Under the pieces are notes generated by a model. That model was not told the origin of the DNA and searched no databases. It saw only the letters and a list, made by a program, of their open reading frames with translations. A stretch of DNA of 64,000 bases from Streptomyces cupreus. GTDB lineage: Bacteria; Actinomycetota; Actinomycetes; Streptomycetales; Streptomycetaceae. Below, in pieces: positions 25,805 to 34,649 of the stretch. The position numbers and the translations under genes are program-made. The number at the start of each line of letters is the position of its first letter. The first letter of the stretch is position 1. Where the stretch lies: positions 124,001 to 188,000 of the forward strand of contig NZ_JACMSF010000008.1 of the NCBI RefSeq assembly GCF_014257025.1, in the 5' to 3' direction.

Positions 25805-27031
25805 ATGAAACGGTCTCCATTCGCACCCGGCTTCTGGCGCAGCCCGCTGCGCGGCCCCTGGCTCACCTCGGTGCTGGGCGTGGTGCTGCTCGGCGGGATC
25901 ACGGTGCTGTTCGTGACGGGTCTGGTGTCGTACGCGGCCTACAACCCGGACCTGTCCCCAGTGAACGACAAGACCCCGGACAAGGGGATCCTCGGCTTCT
26001 ATCTCTTCTCCTGGCCGACCGATCCGCACTGGCTGTACCGGCTCAACCAGGGCGTCCATGTCACCCTCGGCATCACGCTGATCCCGGTTCTGCTGGCCAA
26101 GCTCTGGTCGGTCGTACCGCGGCTGTTCACGCTGCCGCCCGCCCGCTCGCTGGCCCACGCCCTGGAGCGGATCTCGCTGCTGCTCCTGGTCGGCGGCGCG
26201 CTGTTCGAGTTCGTGACCGGAGTGCTCAACGTCCAGCTGGACTACATCTTCCCGGGCTCCTTCTACCCGCTGCACTTCTACGGGGCGTGGGTGTTCTTCG
26301 CCGCGTTCCTCGCGCATGTCGCGCTCAAGACGCCCATGGCGCTGCGCAATCTGCGGCATATGAGGGAGTCGCGGGAGGAGAAGGACGACCTCGTCTCCCC
26401 GGACCCGGCCGAGCCCACCGTCTCCCGGCGCGGCGCCCTCTGGTTCGTCGGGGGCGGCTCGCTGCTGCTGTTCGCCACGAGCGTCGGGCAGAACTTCGAC
26501 GGACTGCGCTGGACGGCCCTGCTCGCCCCGCACGGCCCCGCCGACCCGGGCGACGGCCCCAACGGCTTCCAGATCAACAAGACGGCCGCGTACGCCGGAA
26601 TCCGCCCCGCGGACACGACCGACGAGGCCTGGCGGCTGGTCGTCACCGGCCGCACCGGCACCGTCCGGCTCAGCCGCGCCGAACTGCTTCAACTCCCGCT
26701 GCACAGCGCCGCGTTGCCCATCGCCTGCGTCGAGGGCTGGTCGACCTCCGACCAGTGGTGGCGGGGCGTACGGCTGCGGGACCTCGCCGCGCTCGTCGGG
26801 TACGACGATTCGCCGGACGTCCTCGTGGAGTCGCTGCAACAACGCGGCGCGTTCCGCAGGGCCGCCCTGCGCGCCAACCAGGTCGCCGACCCCCGCTCGC
26901 TGCTCGCCCTGTTCGTCAACGGCGAGGAGCTGTCCCCCGACCACGGCCACCCGGCGCGGGTCATCGTGCCCGCGGCACCCGGAGTGCTCAACACCAAGTG
27001 GGTGGCCCGGATGACGTTCGGAGACCTGTGA
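25805..27031 (+). CDS. Membrane-anchored molybdopterin-dependent oxidoreductase with cytochrome b561-like N-terminus
   Basis: A 408-residue fusion. The N-terminal half has four hydrophobic helices with histidines (NQGVHVTLGITLIP, YPLHFYGAWVFFAAFLAHVAL) suitable for b-type hemes. The C-terminal half is a sulfite-oxidase-fold molybdopterin domain; C308 in LPIACVEGWSTSDQWW is the expected molybdenum ligand. The later KWVARMTF block is also typical. It probably passes electrons between the membrane and an external substrate, perhaps reducing oxidised methionine or another S- or N-oxide (family inference). ATG 25805 is preferred over an upstream in-frame start because the first helix begins soon after it. 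Translationally linked (TGATG) to the next gene. Confidence 0.85.
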   Translation: MKRSPFAPGFWRSPLRGPWLTSVLGVVLLGGITVLFVTGLVSYAAYNPDLSPVNDKTPDKGILGFYLFSWPTDPHWLYRLNQGVHVTLGITLIPVLLAKLWSVVPRLFTLPPARSLAHALERISLLLLVGGALFEFVTGVLNVQLDYIFPGSFYPLHFYGAWVFFAAFLAHVALKTPMALRNLRHMRESREEKDDLVSPDPAEPTVSRRGALWFVGGGSLLLFATSVGQNFDGLRWTALLAPHGPADPGDGPNGFQINKTAAYAGIRPADTTDEAWRLVVTGRTGTVRLSRAELLQLPLHSAALPIACVEGWSTSDQWWRGVRLRDLAALVGYDDSPDVLVESLQQRGAFRRAALRANQVADPRSLLALFVNGEELSPDHGHPARVIVPAAPGVLNTKWVARMTFGDL

Positions 27032-27474
27032 TGCGACTGAGGCCTCCCCTCGGCAGCCCGCTGCAAATCCTGCTGCTCGCCTGCTCGTTCGCGCTCGCCG
27101 GATACGCGGGCGTGCGACTGCTGGACGGGGACTGGTTCGAGATCGCGCTGTGGTTCGTGGGCGCGGCCGTGCTCCACGACCTCGTCCTGCTGCCGCTGTA
27201 CGCGGCGGCGGACCGGGCGCTCGGGGCGGCGGCGGGACGGCATGTGAGGTACGTCCGGGTGCCCGCCGGCCTTTCCGCGCTGCTGTTCCTCGTGTGGTTC
27301 CCGCTGATCACCGGCCGGGTGGAGGAGCGCTACAGCTCCGGCACCGGCCTTTCCCCGGACGGCTTCCTGGCGCGCTGGCTGCTCATCACGGCCGTGCTGT
27401 TCGGCGCTTCGGCGGCGCTGTTCGTGCTGCGGCTGCGCAGGGCGGCGAAGGAACGCCCGCCGACCGTCCACTGA
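27031..27474 (+). CDS. Small four-helix membrane protein linked to the molybdoenzyme
   Basis: A 147-residue protein with about four hydrophobic segments (LQILLLACSFALAGYAGV, IALWFVGAAVLHDLVLLPLYA, LSALLFLVWFPLI, ARWLLITAVLFGASAALFVL) and a basic C-terminus. I do not recognise a characterised family. Its ATG overlaps the molybdoenzyme stop by one base, so it may be a partner membrane subunit. Its 3' 145 bases overlap the 3' end of the convergent methyltransferase gene. Confidence 0.75.
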   Translation: MRLRPPLGSPLQILLLACSFALAGYAGVRLLDGDWFEIALWFVGAAVLHDLVLLPLYAAADRALGAAAGRHVRYVRVPAGLSALLFLVWFPLITGRVEERYSSGTGLSPDGFLARWLLITAVLFGASAALFVLRLRRAAKERPPTVH

Positions 27475-28100
27475 CCGACGGCACACCAGCCGGCCCGCTC
27501 CGCGAGCCGCAGCAGGGCCGGCGTGCCGAGGCGGGCCCACGGGAACGGCGTCCCTGCGGCGCCCCGCGCGTCGGTGACATGCACCAGGACCCGCTCGTCG
27601 AGATCGAGCCCCGGCACCGTCTCCACGATCAACAGCCCGCCGGGGCACAGAAGTCGGGCCACCCGGTCGAGGAGTGCGCCGGGGTCGCCGCCGATGCCGA
27701 CGTTGCCGTCGATCAGCAGGGCGGTGCCCCAACGGCCCTCCGCGGGCAGCGGATCGAAGACCGAGCGGCGCAGGGCCTGCCCGCCGAGCCGCACCGTGCG
27801 CGCCACGGCGGCCTCGCTCACATCGATGCCGAGCGCCCGCCGCCCCTGCGCCCCCAGCGCCGCCACCAGCCGCCCCGGCCCGCAGCCGACGTCCAGCACG
27901 GCGCCCTCACAGCGCCGCAGCACCTCCAGATCCGCCGCGTCGGCCTCCGCGCACCAGCGCTCCACGTCCAGCGGCAGCAGCCAGCCGTCGGTCCGGCGCA
28001 GGAACAGCGGACCGCGCCCGGTGCGCAGGGCGTCGGTGTAGGGGTCGGCGGACCAGGGAGCGGCCACGCCGCGCTGCCGGGCGATCCGTACCGTGCTCAT
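27330..28100 (-). CDS. Class I SAM-dependent methyltransferase
   Basis: A 256-residue protein. The SAM loop is GAVLDVGCGPGRLVAALGAQG (about 65-85), followed by ALGIDVSEAAVART and the LLCPGGLLIVETVPG strand. The N-terminal block DPYTDALRTGRGPLFLRRTDG is characteristic of a Streptomyces group found beside DUF2064 and GT2 genes, as here. The expected family end is near GGRSFAALR; the last ~33 residues are low complexity and lie over the convergent membrane-protein gene, so they may be an extension after loss of the original stop. It starts at ATG 28100 and overlaps the DUF2064 stop by 4 nt. Substrate unknown. Confidence 0.85.
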   Translation of the reverse strand: MSTVRIARQRGVAAPWSADPYTDALRTGRGPLFLRRTDGWLLPLDVERWCAEADAADLEVLRRCEGAVLDVGCGPGRLVAALGAQGRRALGIDVSEAAVARTVRLGGQALRRSVFDPLPAEGRWGTALLIDGNVGIGGDPGALLDRVARLLCPGGLLIVETVPGLDLDERVLVHVTDARGAAGTPFPWARLGTPALLRLAERAGWCAVGQWTVGGRSFAALRSRSTNSAAEAPNSTAVMSSQRARKPSGERPVPEL

Positions 28101-28708
28101 CGGTGCCCCGCCGCGGTCAGCGCGGTCAGCCGGGCCGCGAACCGCCCCCCGGGCACGGCCTCGGCGACGGCCCTGGCGTCGGACGCCGTGTCCACGTCCC
28201 GCAGCACCGGCAGGTCCCGCACCCGCAGCCCCGTGAGCCGGGCCCGCTGGGCGGCGCCCGTGTGCGGGGTCGACATCGGGACGCCCCGCAGCAGCGACGG
28301 CTCCGGTTCGGCCAGGCCCAGCGCCCAGAAGCCGCCGTCCTCGGCGGCACCGAAGTACGCGTCGCAGCCGGCGAAGTCGACGGTCAGCAGTTCCGGTGTC
28401 ACCTGCGGGGTGTCCATGCCGATGAGCAGGGCCGGACCCGTGCAGTGCCCGAAGGCGTCGGCCAGCCGTTCGTCGAGGCCGCCCGCGCACTGCGGTACGA
28501 CCTCGAACCCCGGCGGCAGCCAGGGCCCCGGCGTCCCGTCCAGCACCAGCACCCGGCGCCGCGCGGGCGTCCGGGCCACCGCGTCCAGCGTGTCCGCGAG
28601 CGCGGCCTCGGCCAGCGCCGCCGCCTCCTCGGGGGTGAAGGGCGGGGACAGCCGGGTCTTCACGCGCCCGGGCCGGGGCTCCTTGGCGATGACGAGAAGC
28701 GTGGTCAT
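28097..28708 (-). CDS. DUF2064/TIGR04282-type nucleotidyl/glycosyltransferase-like protein
   Basis: A 203-residue GT-A-like protein. It starts LLVIAKEPRPGRVKTRLSPP, the signature of the DUF2064 (TIGR04282) family, and continues with LLIGMDTPQV, where G-x-D marks the nucleotide/metal site, and the conserved AAEDGGFWALGL. Relatives are paired with GT2 enzymes and methyltransferases in sugar or glycolipid modification. It sits between such genes with ATGA-type overlaps on both sides, so the three are one transcription unit with the GT2 gene first. Confidence 0.87.
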   Translation of the reverse strand: MTTLLVIAKEPRPGRVKTRLSPPFTPEEAAALAEAALADTLDAVARTPARRRVLVLDGTPGPWLPPGFEVVPQCAGGLDERLADAFGHCTGPALLIGMDTPQVTPELLTVDFAGCDAYFGAAEDGGFWALGLAEPEPSLLRGVPMSTPHTGAAQRARLTGLRVRDLPVLRDVDTASDARAVAEAVPGGRFAARLTALTAAGHR

Positions 28709-29415
28709 GCGTGCGCCTCCTCGCGCTCCGACAGAACCCGGCTCATGTCCCGCACGGCCTGCCAGGTCCCGCGCCAGGTGCCGGTCACCTTGGAGGCACC
28801 CGTGCGCGGCCGGTACGGGACGTCGTACTCGGCGATCCGCCAGCCCGCGTCGGCGGCGCGGACCACCATCTGCAGCGGATAGCCGCTGCGCCGGTCGGTG
28901 AGACCGAGGGCGAGCAGCGGCTCACGGCGGGCGGCGCGCAGCGGGCCGAGGTCGTGCAGCCGCAGACCGGTACGGCGGCGCAGCAGGCGGGAGAGCGCCA
29001 GGTTTCCGGCACGGGCGTGCGCCGGCCAGGCACCCCGGCCCCGCGGACGGCGCCGGCCGAGCACCAGATCGGCCTCGCCGGACCGGACCCGGTCCACGAA
29101 CGGCACCAGGTCGGACGGGTCGAGGGAGGCGTCGCAGTCGCAGAAGCACACCACCTCGGCGGTGGCGGCGGTCAGGCCCGCGTGGCAGGCGGCGCCGAAT
29201 CCGCGCCGCTCCTCACGCACGACCGTCGCGCCGAGCGCGCGGGCCACGGCGGCCGAGCCGTCCGTGGAGCCGTTGTCGACGACGAGCGCCCGCCAGCCCT
29301 GCGGGATGCGCTCCAGCACCCACGGCAGCGCCTCGGCCTCGTCGAGACAGGGAAGTACGACGTCGACCGGAGCCGGGTCCGGTCCGGAAGCGGAAGAGGA
29401 GGTCACACCGCTCAC
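28705..29415 (-). CDS. GT2-family glycosyltransferase
   Basis: A 236-residue GT-A enzyme resembling polyprenyl-phosphate glycosyltransferases but lacking C-terminal membrane helices. VDVVLPCLDEAEALPWVL opens the domain, LVVDNGSTDGSAAVA carries the UDP-sugar-binding Asp, and FCDCDASLDPSDL supplies the DxD-like metal site. The later RSGYPLQMVVRA and DVPYRPRTGASKVTGT blocks are typical of the family. GTG start (29415; another in-frame GTG lies three codons later). First gene of a three-gene unit with DUF2064 and a methyltransferase, all probably acting on one glycoconjugate. Confidence 0.88.
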   Translation of the reverse strand: MSGVTSSSASGPDPAPVDVVLPCLDEAEALPWVLERIPQGWRALVVDNGSTDGSAAVARALGATVVREERRGFGAACHAGLTAATAEVVCFCDCDASLDPSDLVPFVDRVRSGEADLVLGRRRPRGRGAWPAHARAGNLALSRLLRRRTGLRLHDLGPLRAARREPLLALGLTDRRSGYPLQMVVRAADAGWRIAEYDVPYRPRTGASKVTGTWRGTWQAVRDMSRVLSEREEAHA

Positions 29416-29518
29416 CCTACGAGCGCAAAAAGGGCGTATCGGGCATCGGCTTCTTACGAAACAAGGACGTCAGCAGGGGACGGGCGCACACGCGCGCGCA
29501 GGGTGCGAGGCTGGCGGC

Positions 29519-30205
<687 letters not shown>

Positions 30206-30207
30206 CC

Positions 30208-31320
30208 GTGCGGGACACGCTTCTCATCGCCCTCTTCGCCTTCCTCGGCGCGGCGGCCGCCGGGGTGCTCGGCGCGGGCGTCCTACGGCTGATCCGGCGC
30301 CGCTCGCTCGCCGTGCACCTCACGGTGGTCACCGCCGTCGCCGTCACCGCGATGCTCGCGGGCACCCTCGCGGTCGCGCAGGCGATGTTCCTGTCCGAGC
30401 ACGACCTGAAGGTGGTCACCCTGGTCGTCGCCATGGCCGCCGTGGTCTCCCTGGCCACCGCCGTGCTGCTGGGCCGCTGGGTCGTCGCCCGCAGCCGCGC
30501 CCTCGCCCTCGCCGCCCGTTCCTTCGGCGACGGCGGCGCCTTCACCTCGCCCGACGGCCCCGCCACCGCCGAACTCGCCGCCCTGAGCCGCGAGTTGGAG
30601 ACCACCAGCGCCCGCCTCGCCGAGTCCCGCGAGCGGGAACGCGCCCTGGAGTCCTCCCGCCGGGAACTCGTCGCCTGGATCTCCCACGACCTGCGCACCC
30701 CGCTGGCCGGACTGCGCGCGATGTCCGAGGCACTGGAGGACGGCGTCGCCGCCGACCCCGACCGCTATCTCAAGCAGATCCGCACCGAGGTCGAACGCCT
30801 CAACACCATGGTCGGCGACCTCTTCGAACTCTCCCGTATCCACGCCGGCGCCCTCGCCCTGACTCCCACCAGGGTCTCCCTGTACGACCTGGTCGGCGAC
30901 GCCCTCGCGGGCGCGGACCCCCTCGCCCGCGAGCACGGGGTACGGCTCGTCGGCGACCGGGTCGAACCGGTGCCGGTGCAGGTGGACGGCAAGGAGATGA
31001 GCCGCGTCCTCGGCAACCTCCTGGTCAACGCGATCCGGCGCACCCCGTCCGACGGCACGGTCGCGATCGCCGCCGAGCGCATTCCCGACGGCGTGCTGCT
31101 GTCCGTGACCGACGGCTGCGGAGGCATTCCCGAGGAGGACCTGCCGCGCGTCTTCGACACCGGCTGGCGCGGCACCGACGCCCGCACACCTCCGGCGGGA
31201 GCGGGCCTCGGCCTCGCGATCGTCCGCGGCATCGTCGAGGCCCACCAGGGCCGGGCCACCGTACGGAACATCCCCGGCGGCTGCCGCTTCGAGGTGACGC
31301 TGCCGACCGCCGAGGTCTGA
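30208..31320 (+). CDS. Sensor histidine kinase
   Basis: A 370-residue kinase. Two or three N-terminal hydrophobic helices ([63 protein letters not shown]) leave almost no extracellular loop, so it may sense a membrane cue. A HAMP-like linker leads to the H-box [15 protein letters not shown]. The N-box ([14 protein letters not shown]), G1 ([13 protein letters not shown]) and G2 ([16 protein letters not shown]) motifs are intact. GTG 30208 is two bases after the response-regulator stop. Confidence 0.92.
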   Translation: MRDTLLIALFAFLGAAAAGVLGAGVLRLIRRRSLAVHLTVVTAVAVTAMLAGTLAVAQAMFLSEHDLKVVTLVVAMAAVVSLATAVLLGRWVVARSRALALAARSFGDGGAFTSPDGPATAELAALSRELETTSARLAESRERERALESSRRELVAWISHDLRTPLAGLRAMSEALEDGVAADPDRYLKQIRTEVERLNTMVGDLFELSRIHAGALALTPTRVSLYDLVGDALAGADPLAREHGVRLVGDRVEPVPVQVDGKEMSRVLGNLLVNAIRRTPSDGTVAIAAERIPDGVLLSVTDGCGGIPEEDLPRVFDTGWRGTDARTPPAGAGLGLAIVRGIVEAHQGRATVRNIPGGCRFEVTLPTAEV

Positions 31321-31324
31321 GACC

Positions 31325-32314
31325 TCACTCGGCCCTCGCGAACTCCCGCATCCCGTCCTCGAACCCGACCTCCGCCTTCCACCCCGACTCGGCCCGCAGC
31401 CGCGAGGAGTCGGCGGTGATGTGCCGTACGTCCCCCAGCCGGTACTCCCCGGTCACCACCGGCTCGGGTCCGCCGTACGCGGCCGCCAGGGCGTGCGCCA
31501 TCTCCCCGACGGTGTGCGGATCACCGCTGCCGGTGTTGTAGGCGACGAGCGCCCCGGTGGGCGAACCCGCCTCCAGCGCCGCCAGATTGGCCGCCGCCAC
31601 ATCCCGTACGTGCACGAAGTCCCGTCGCTGGCAGCCGTCCTCGAAGACCCGCGGGGCCTCGCCGCGGGCGAGCGCGGAGCGGAAGAAGGAGGCGACTCCC
31701 GCGTACGGGGTGTTCCTTGGCATGCCCGGTCCGTACACGTTGTGATAGCGCAGCGACACCGCCTCACCGTCCGTCACCCGTGCCCAGGCCGCCGCCAGAT
31801 GCTCCTGGGCGAGCTTGGTGGTGGCGTAGACATTCCGCGGGTCCACCGGCGCGTCCTCCGCGACAAGGCCGGGCGACAGCTCGGCCCCGCACTCCGGGCA
31901 GCGCGGCTCGAAGCGCCCGGCGTCCAGATCGGCCACGGCACGCGGTCCCGGACGGACGACACCGTGCCGGGCACAGGTGTAGCGGCCTTCGCCGTAGACC
32001 ACCATCGACCCGGCGAGCACCAGCCGCCGTACGCCCGCGTCCGCCATGGCGGTGAGCAGGACGGCGGTGCCGAGGTCGTTGCGGGAGACGTACTCCGGCG
32101 CGTCGGCGAAGCCGGTGCCGAGGCCGACCATCGCGGCCTGGTGGCAGACCGCGTCCACGCCGGCGAGGGCGCGACCGACGGCGGCGGCATCCCGTACATC
32201 GCAGGCCGGGTCGTCGTGGATGTCGTAGACGACGGGCTCGTGCCCGCGCTCTTCCAGGGCCGTCACGATGTGGGACCCGATGAATCCGGCACCGCCGGTG
32301 ACCAGTACGCGCAT
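31325..32314 (-). CDS. NAD-dependent sugar-nucleotide epimerase/dehydratase with a Cys/His insertion
   Basis: A 329-residue extended short-chain dehydrogenase. VTGGAGFIGSHI (5-16) binds NAD; S103 in LAGSMVVYGEG and Y163-x3-K167 in NVYATTKLAQ form the catalytic set; RYHNVYGPGM and QRRDFVHVRDVA are typical of UDP-glucose 4-epimerase relatives. Between strand 5 and the catalytic Tyr there is an insertion of about 40 residues with C114, H117, C139 and C142 (CxxH ... CPEC), which looks like a zinc-binding knuckle not needed by classical GalE. Substrate unknown. Its stop lies 4 bases from that of the convergent kinase gene. Confidence 0.88.
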   Translation of the reverse strand: MRVLVTGGAGFIGSHIVTALEERGHEPVVYDIHDDPACDVRDAAAVGRALAGVDAVCHQAAMVGLGTGFADAPEYVSRNDLGTAVLLTAMADAGVRRLVLAGSMVVYGEGRYTCARHGVVRPGPRAVADLDAGRFEPRCPECGAELSPGLVAEDAPVDPRNVYATTKLAQEHLAAAWARVTDGEAVSLRYHNVYGPGMPRNTPYAGVASFFRSALARGEAPRVFEDGCQRRDFVHVRDVAAANLAALEAGSPTGALVAYNTGSGDPHTVGEMAHALAAAYGGPEPVVTGEYRLGDVRHITADSSRLRAESGWKAEVGFEDGMREFARAE

Positions 32315-32367
32315 GCGCTCACGCTAGGGCCGGGAGCCGCCCGGACCGGCGGGCCGCTCCCGTCACG

Positions 32368-33807
32368 TCATGGCTTCGTAAGACTCAGCGAGACCGTGAA
32401 CACCGTCCGGCCGGGCTCGCTGGTCAGCTCGATCGTGCCGCCGTGCGCCTGGATCAGCGAGCCGGCCACGGCCAGTCCCAGACCGCTGCCGCCGCGGTCA
32501 CGGCTGCGGGCCTTGTCGACCCGGTAGAAGCGGTCGAAGACGCGTTCACGGTCGGCGGGCGGGATGCCGGGACCCGCGTCGGCGACCCGGATCCGGGCCA
32601 GTCCGCCCGAGACCGACAGCGCCACCGAGACCTTCGTACCGGGCGGGGTGTGCATCGCCGCGTTGGTGAGGAGGTTGTCCAGGACCTGACGGATCCGCTG
32701 CGGGTCCACATGGGCGGGCAGCGCCGAGGGGCCCGGCGCCACCGTCAGCGGATGGTCCGCGTGGCTCGCCCGGAAGGCGTCCGCGGCCTCCTGCACCAGC
32801 TCCACCAGATCGGTCTCCCGGGGGCGCAGCGGGGTCTCCACCTCCGCCGCGTCGAGCCGGGCGAGCAGCAGCAGGTCGTCCAGGAGGAAGCCCATCCGGG
32901 CCGCCTCGGCGCGCAGCCGGGCCAGATGCCTGTCGCGTTCCTCGGGGGCGTTGGCGGCCGCGTACTGGAAGAGGTCCGCGTAGCCGCGTACCGACATCAG
33001 CGGCGTCCGCAGCTCGTGCGAGGCGTCCGCGACGAAGCGGCGCAGCCGCTGCTCGGCCTCCGTGCGCACCGCGAGGGACTCGTCGATGTGCTCCAGCATC
33101 GTGTTGAACGCGGTGCGCAGCTCCTCGACCTCGGGGCCGCCGCTGCGCCCGTCGTGCCGCACCGGCAGCCGGGCCGAGTCCGTCAGATCGTGCGAGGTGA
33201 TGCCATGGGCGGTGCGCGCCATGTCGCTCAGCGGCTTCAGACCGCGCCGCAGCAGCGCCCGCCCGGCCACCACCAGCGCCAGCAGCGCGAGACCGAAGGT
33301 GACGGCCTGGACGGTGATCAGCTGCCCCACGGTGTCGTCGATGTCCTCCATCGGCGCGGCACTGACCAGCACCACCCCGGGCTCCACCTCGCAGGCGCGC
33401 AGCCGGTACTCGCCCGCGCCCTTGAGGTGCTCGGTGCGCAGGACCTCCGTGGACGACGCGGTCTGCGCTTCGGCCACGGCGGTGAAGTCGTCGACGTCCT
33501 CCGGCAGGTCGCCGGGGTCCTCGGGTTTGCGCAGCACAGGCGTGCCGTCCGTCACGTCGTACACGGCGTAGAACCAGCTGTAGTACTTCTTGCCCGAGAG
33601 CGTGCCGTGTTCCTCGATGCTCTTGGACTGGGCGACCTGGCCCTGCGCGAGCTGGGTGTCCAGCTGGGCCGAGAGATAGTCGCGCATGTACGTCGTCAGC
33701 GCGGTGCCGACGACGCCGAACACGACCAGCGCCAGCGCCCCCAGCCCCAGCGCCAGCCGGGTGCCGAGACGTGTTCCGCCGTACGCCCGCCGCAGCCGCC
33801 CGATCAC
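32368..33807 (-). CDS. Sensor histidine kinase
   Basis: A 479-residue kinase with the classical layout: an N-terminal helix (LALGLGALALVVFGVVGTALTT), an extracytoplasmic sensor of about 130 residues, a second helix (LITVQAVTFGLALLALVVAG), HAMP, H-box FVADASHELRTPLMSVRGY, N-box VLDNLLTNAAMHT, and G boxes VADAGPGIPP and GSGLGLAVAGSLIQAHGG. GTG 33807 overlaps the stop of the upstream response-regulator gene (GTGA), so the pair is cotranscribed and translationally coupled. It points away from the flavin-reductase unit, which is divergent and a plausible target. Confidence 0.93.
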   Translation of the reverse strand: MIGRLRRAYGGTRLGTRLALGLGALALVVFGVVGTALTTYMRDYLSAQLDTQLAQGQVAQSKSIEEHGTLSGKKYYSWFYAVYDVTDGTPVLRKPEDPGDLPEDVDDFTAVAEAQTASSTEVLRTEHLKGAGEYRLRACEVEPGVVLVSAAPMEDIDDTVGQLITVQAVTFGLALLALVVAGRALLRRGLKPLSDMARTAHGITSHDLTDSARLPVRHDGRSGGPEVEELRTAFNTMLEHIDESLAVRTEAEQRLRRFVADASHELRTPLMSVRGYADLFQYAAANAPEERDRHLARLRAEAARMGFLLDDLLLLARLDAAEVETPLRPRETDLVELVQEAADAFRASHADHPLTVAPGPSALPAHVDPQRIRQVLDNLLTNAAMHTPPGTKVSVALSVSGGLARIRVADAGPGIPPADRERVFDRFYRVDKARSRDRGGSGLGLAVAGSLIQAHGGTIELTSEPGRTVFTVSLSLTKP

Positions 33808-34511
33808 TCCGCGGCCTGCCGGACGACGTACCCGAAGCCCCGCACGGTGTGGATCATCGCCGGTCCTGTGTCGTCGAGCTTGCGGCGCAGCCGGCTGACG
33901 ACCAGCTCGACGACGTTGGAGCGGCCGCCGAAGCCGTACTCCCACACATGGTCCAGGATCTGCGCCTTGGTCTGCACGGTCGGCGACTTGCGCATCAGAT
34001 AGCGCAGCACCTCGTACTCGGTCGGGGTGAGCGTGAGCAGCTTCTCGCCGCGGCGCACCTCGCGGGTGTCCTCGTCCATCGTCAGATCGCCGACCCGCAG
34101 CACCGAGCGCTGGAAGCCGGGCCCGGCGCTGCGCCGCAGCACGGTCCGCAGCCGGGCCATCAGCTCCTCCACCGCGAACGGCTTGACCAGGTAGTCGTCG
34201 CCGCCCCGGGTCAGCCCCGCCACCCGGTCGGCGACGCCGTCGCGGGCGGTGAGGAACACCACGGGCACCATCGTCCCGGAGCGGCGCAGCCGGTCCAGCA
34301 CGCCGAAACCGTCCAGGTCTGGCAACATCAGGTCAAGCACGACGATGTCCGGACGGAACTCGGCGGCGCGGCGCAGCGCCTCCTCACCGGAGTTCGCGGT
34401 GACCGCTTCCCAGCCCTCGTACCGGGCGACCGTCGCGACGAGGTCGGCGATCGGCGGGTCGTCGTCCACGACGAGGAGTCGTACTTTTTCCACCCGCTCA
34501 TAGTGCTTCAC
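33804..34511 (-). CDS. OmpR/PhoB-family response regulator
   Basis: A 235-residue regulator with intact receiver residues: VVDDDPPIADL, phosphoacceptor in DIVVLDLMLPDLDG and VKPF. The winged-helix domain ends in SNVVELVVSRLRRKLDD...HTVRGFGYVVRQ. The first plausible start is GTG 34511; GTG 34493 would begin just two residues before the receiver's first strand and is equally acceptable. First gene of a two-gene operon with the following kinase. The divergent promoter region (34512-34649) is shared with the ferric-reductase-like gene. Confidence 0.93.
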   Translation of the reverse strand: MKHYERVEKVRLLVVDDDPPIADLVATVARYEGWEAVTANSGEEALRRAAEFRPDIVVLDLMLPDLDGFGVLDRLRRSGTMVPVVFLTARDGVADRVAGLTRGGDDYLVKPFAVEELMARLRTVLRRSAGPGFQRSVLRVGDLTMDEDTREVRRGEKLLTLTPTEYEVLRYLMRKSPTVQTKAQILDHVWEYGFGGRSNVVELVVSRLRRKLDDTGPAMIHTVRGFGYVVRQAAE

Positions 34512-34649
34512 CCGGCGCTCGTCACCACAGGGGGACGGCCGTCGCTGTCACATCGATAACCACTTGAAAGATGTACGACAGGTGATCGACAGCTTCGACC
34601 GGACAAGCTCGGTACCCCGGCCCCGGACCCCAGCGAGGAGCTGCCACCC

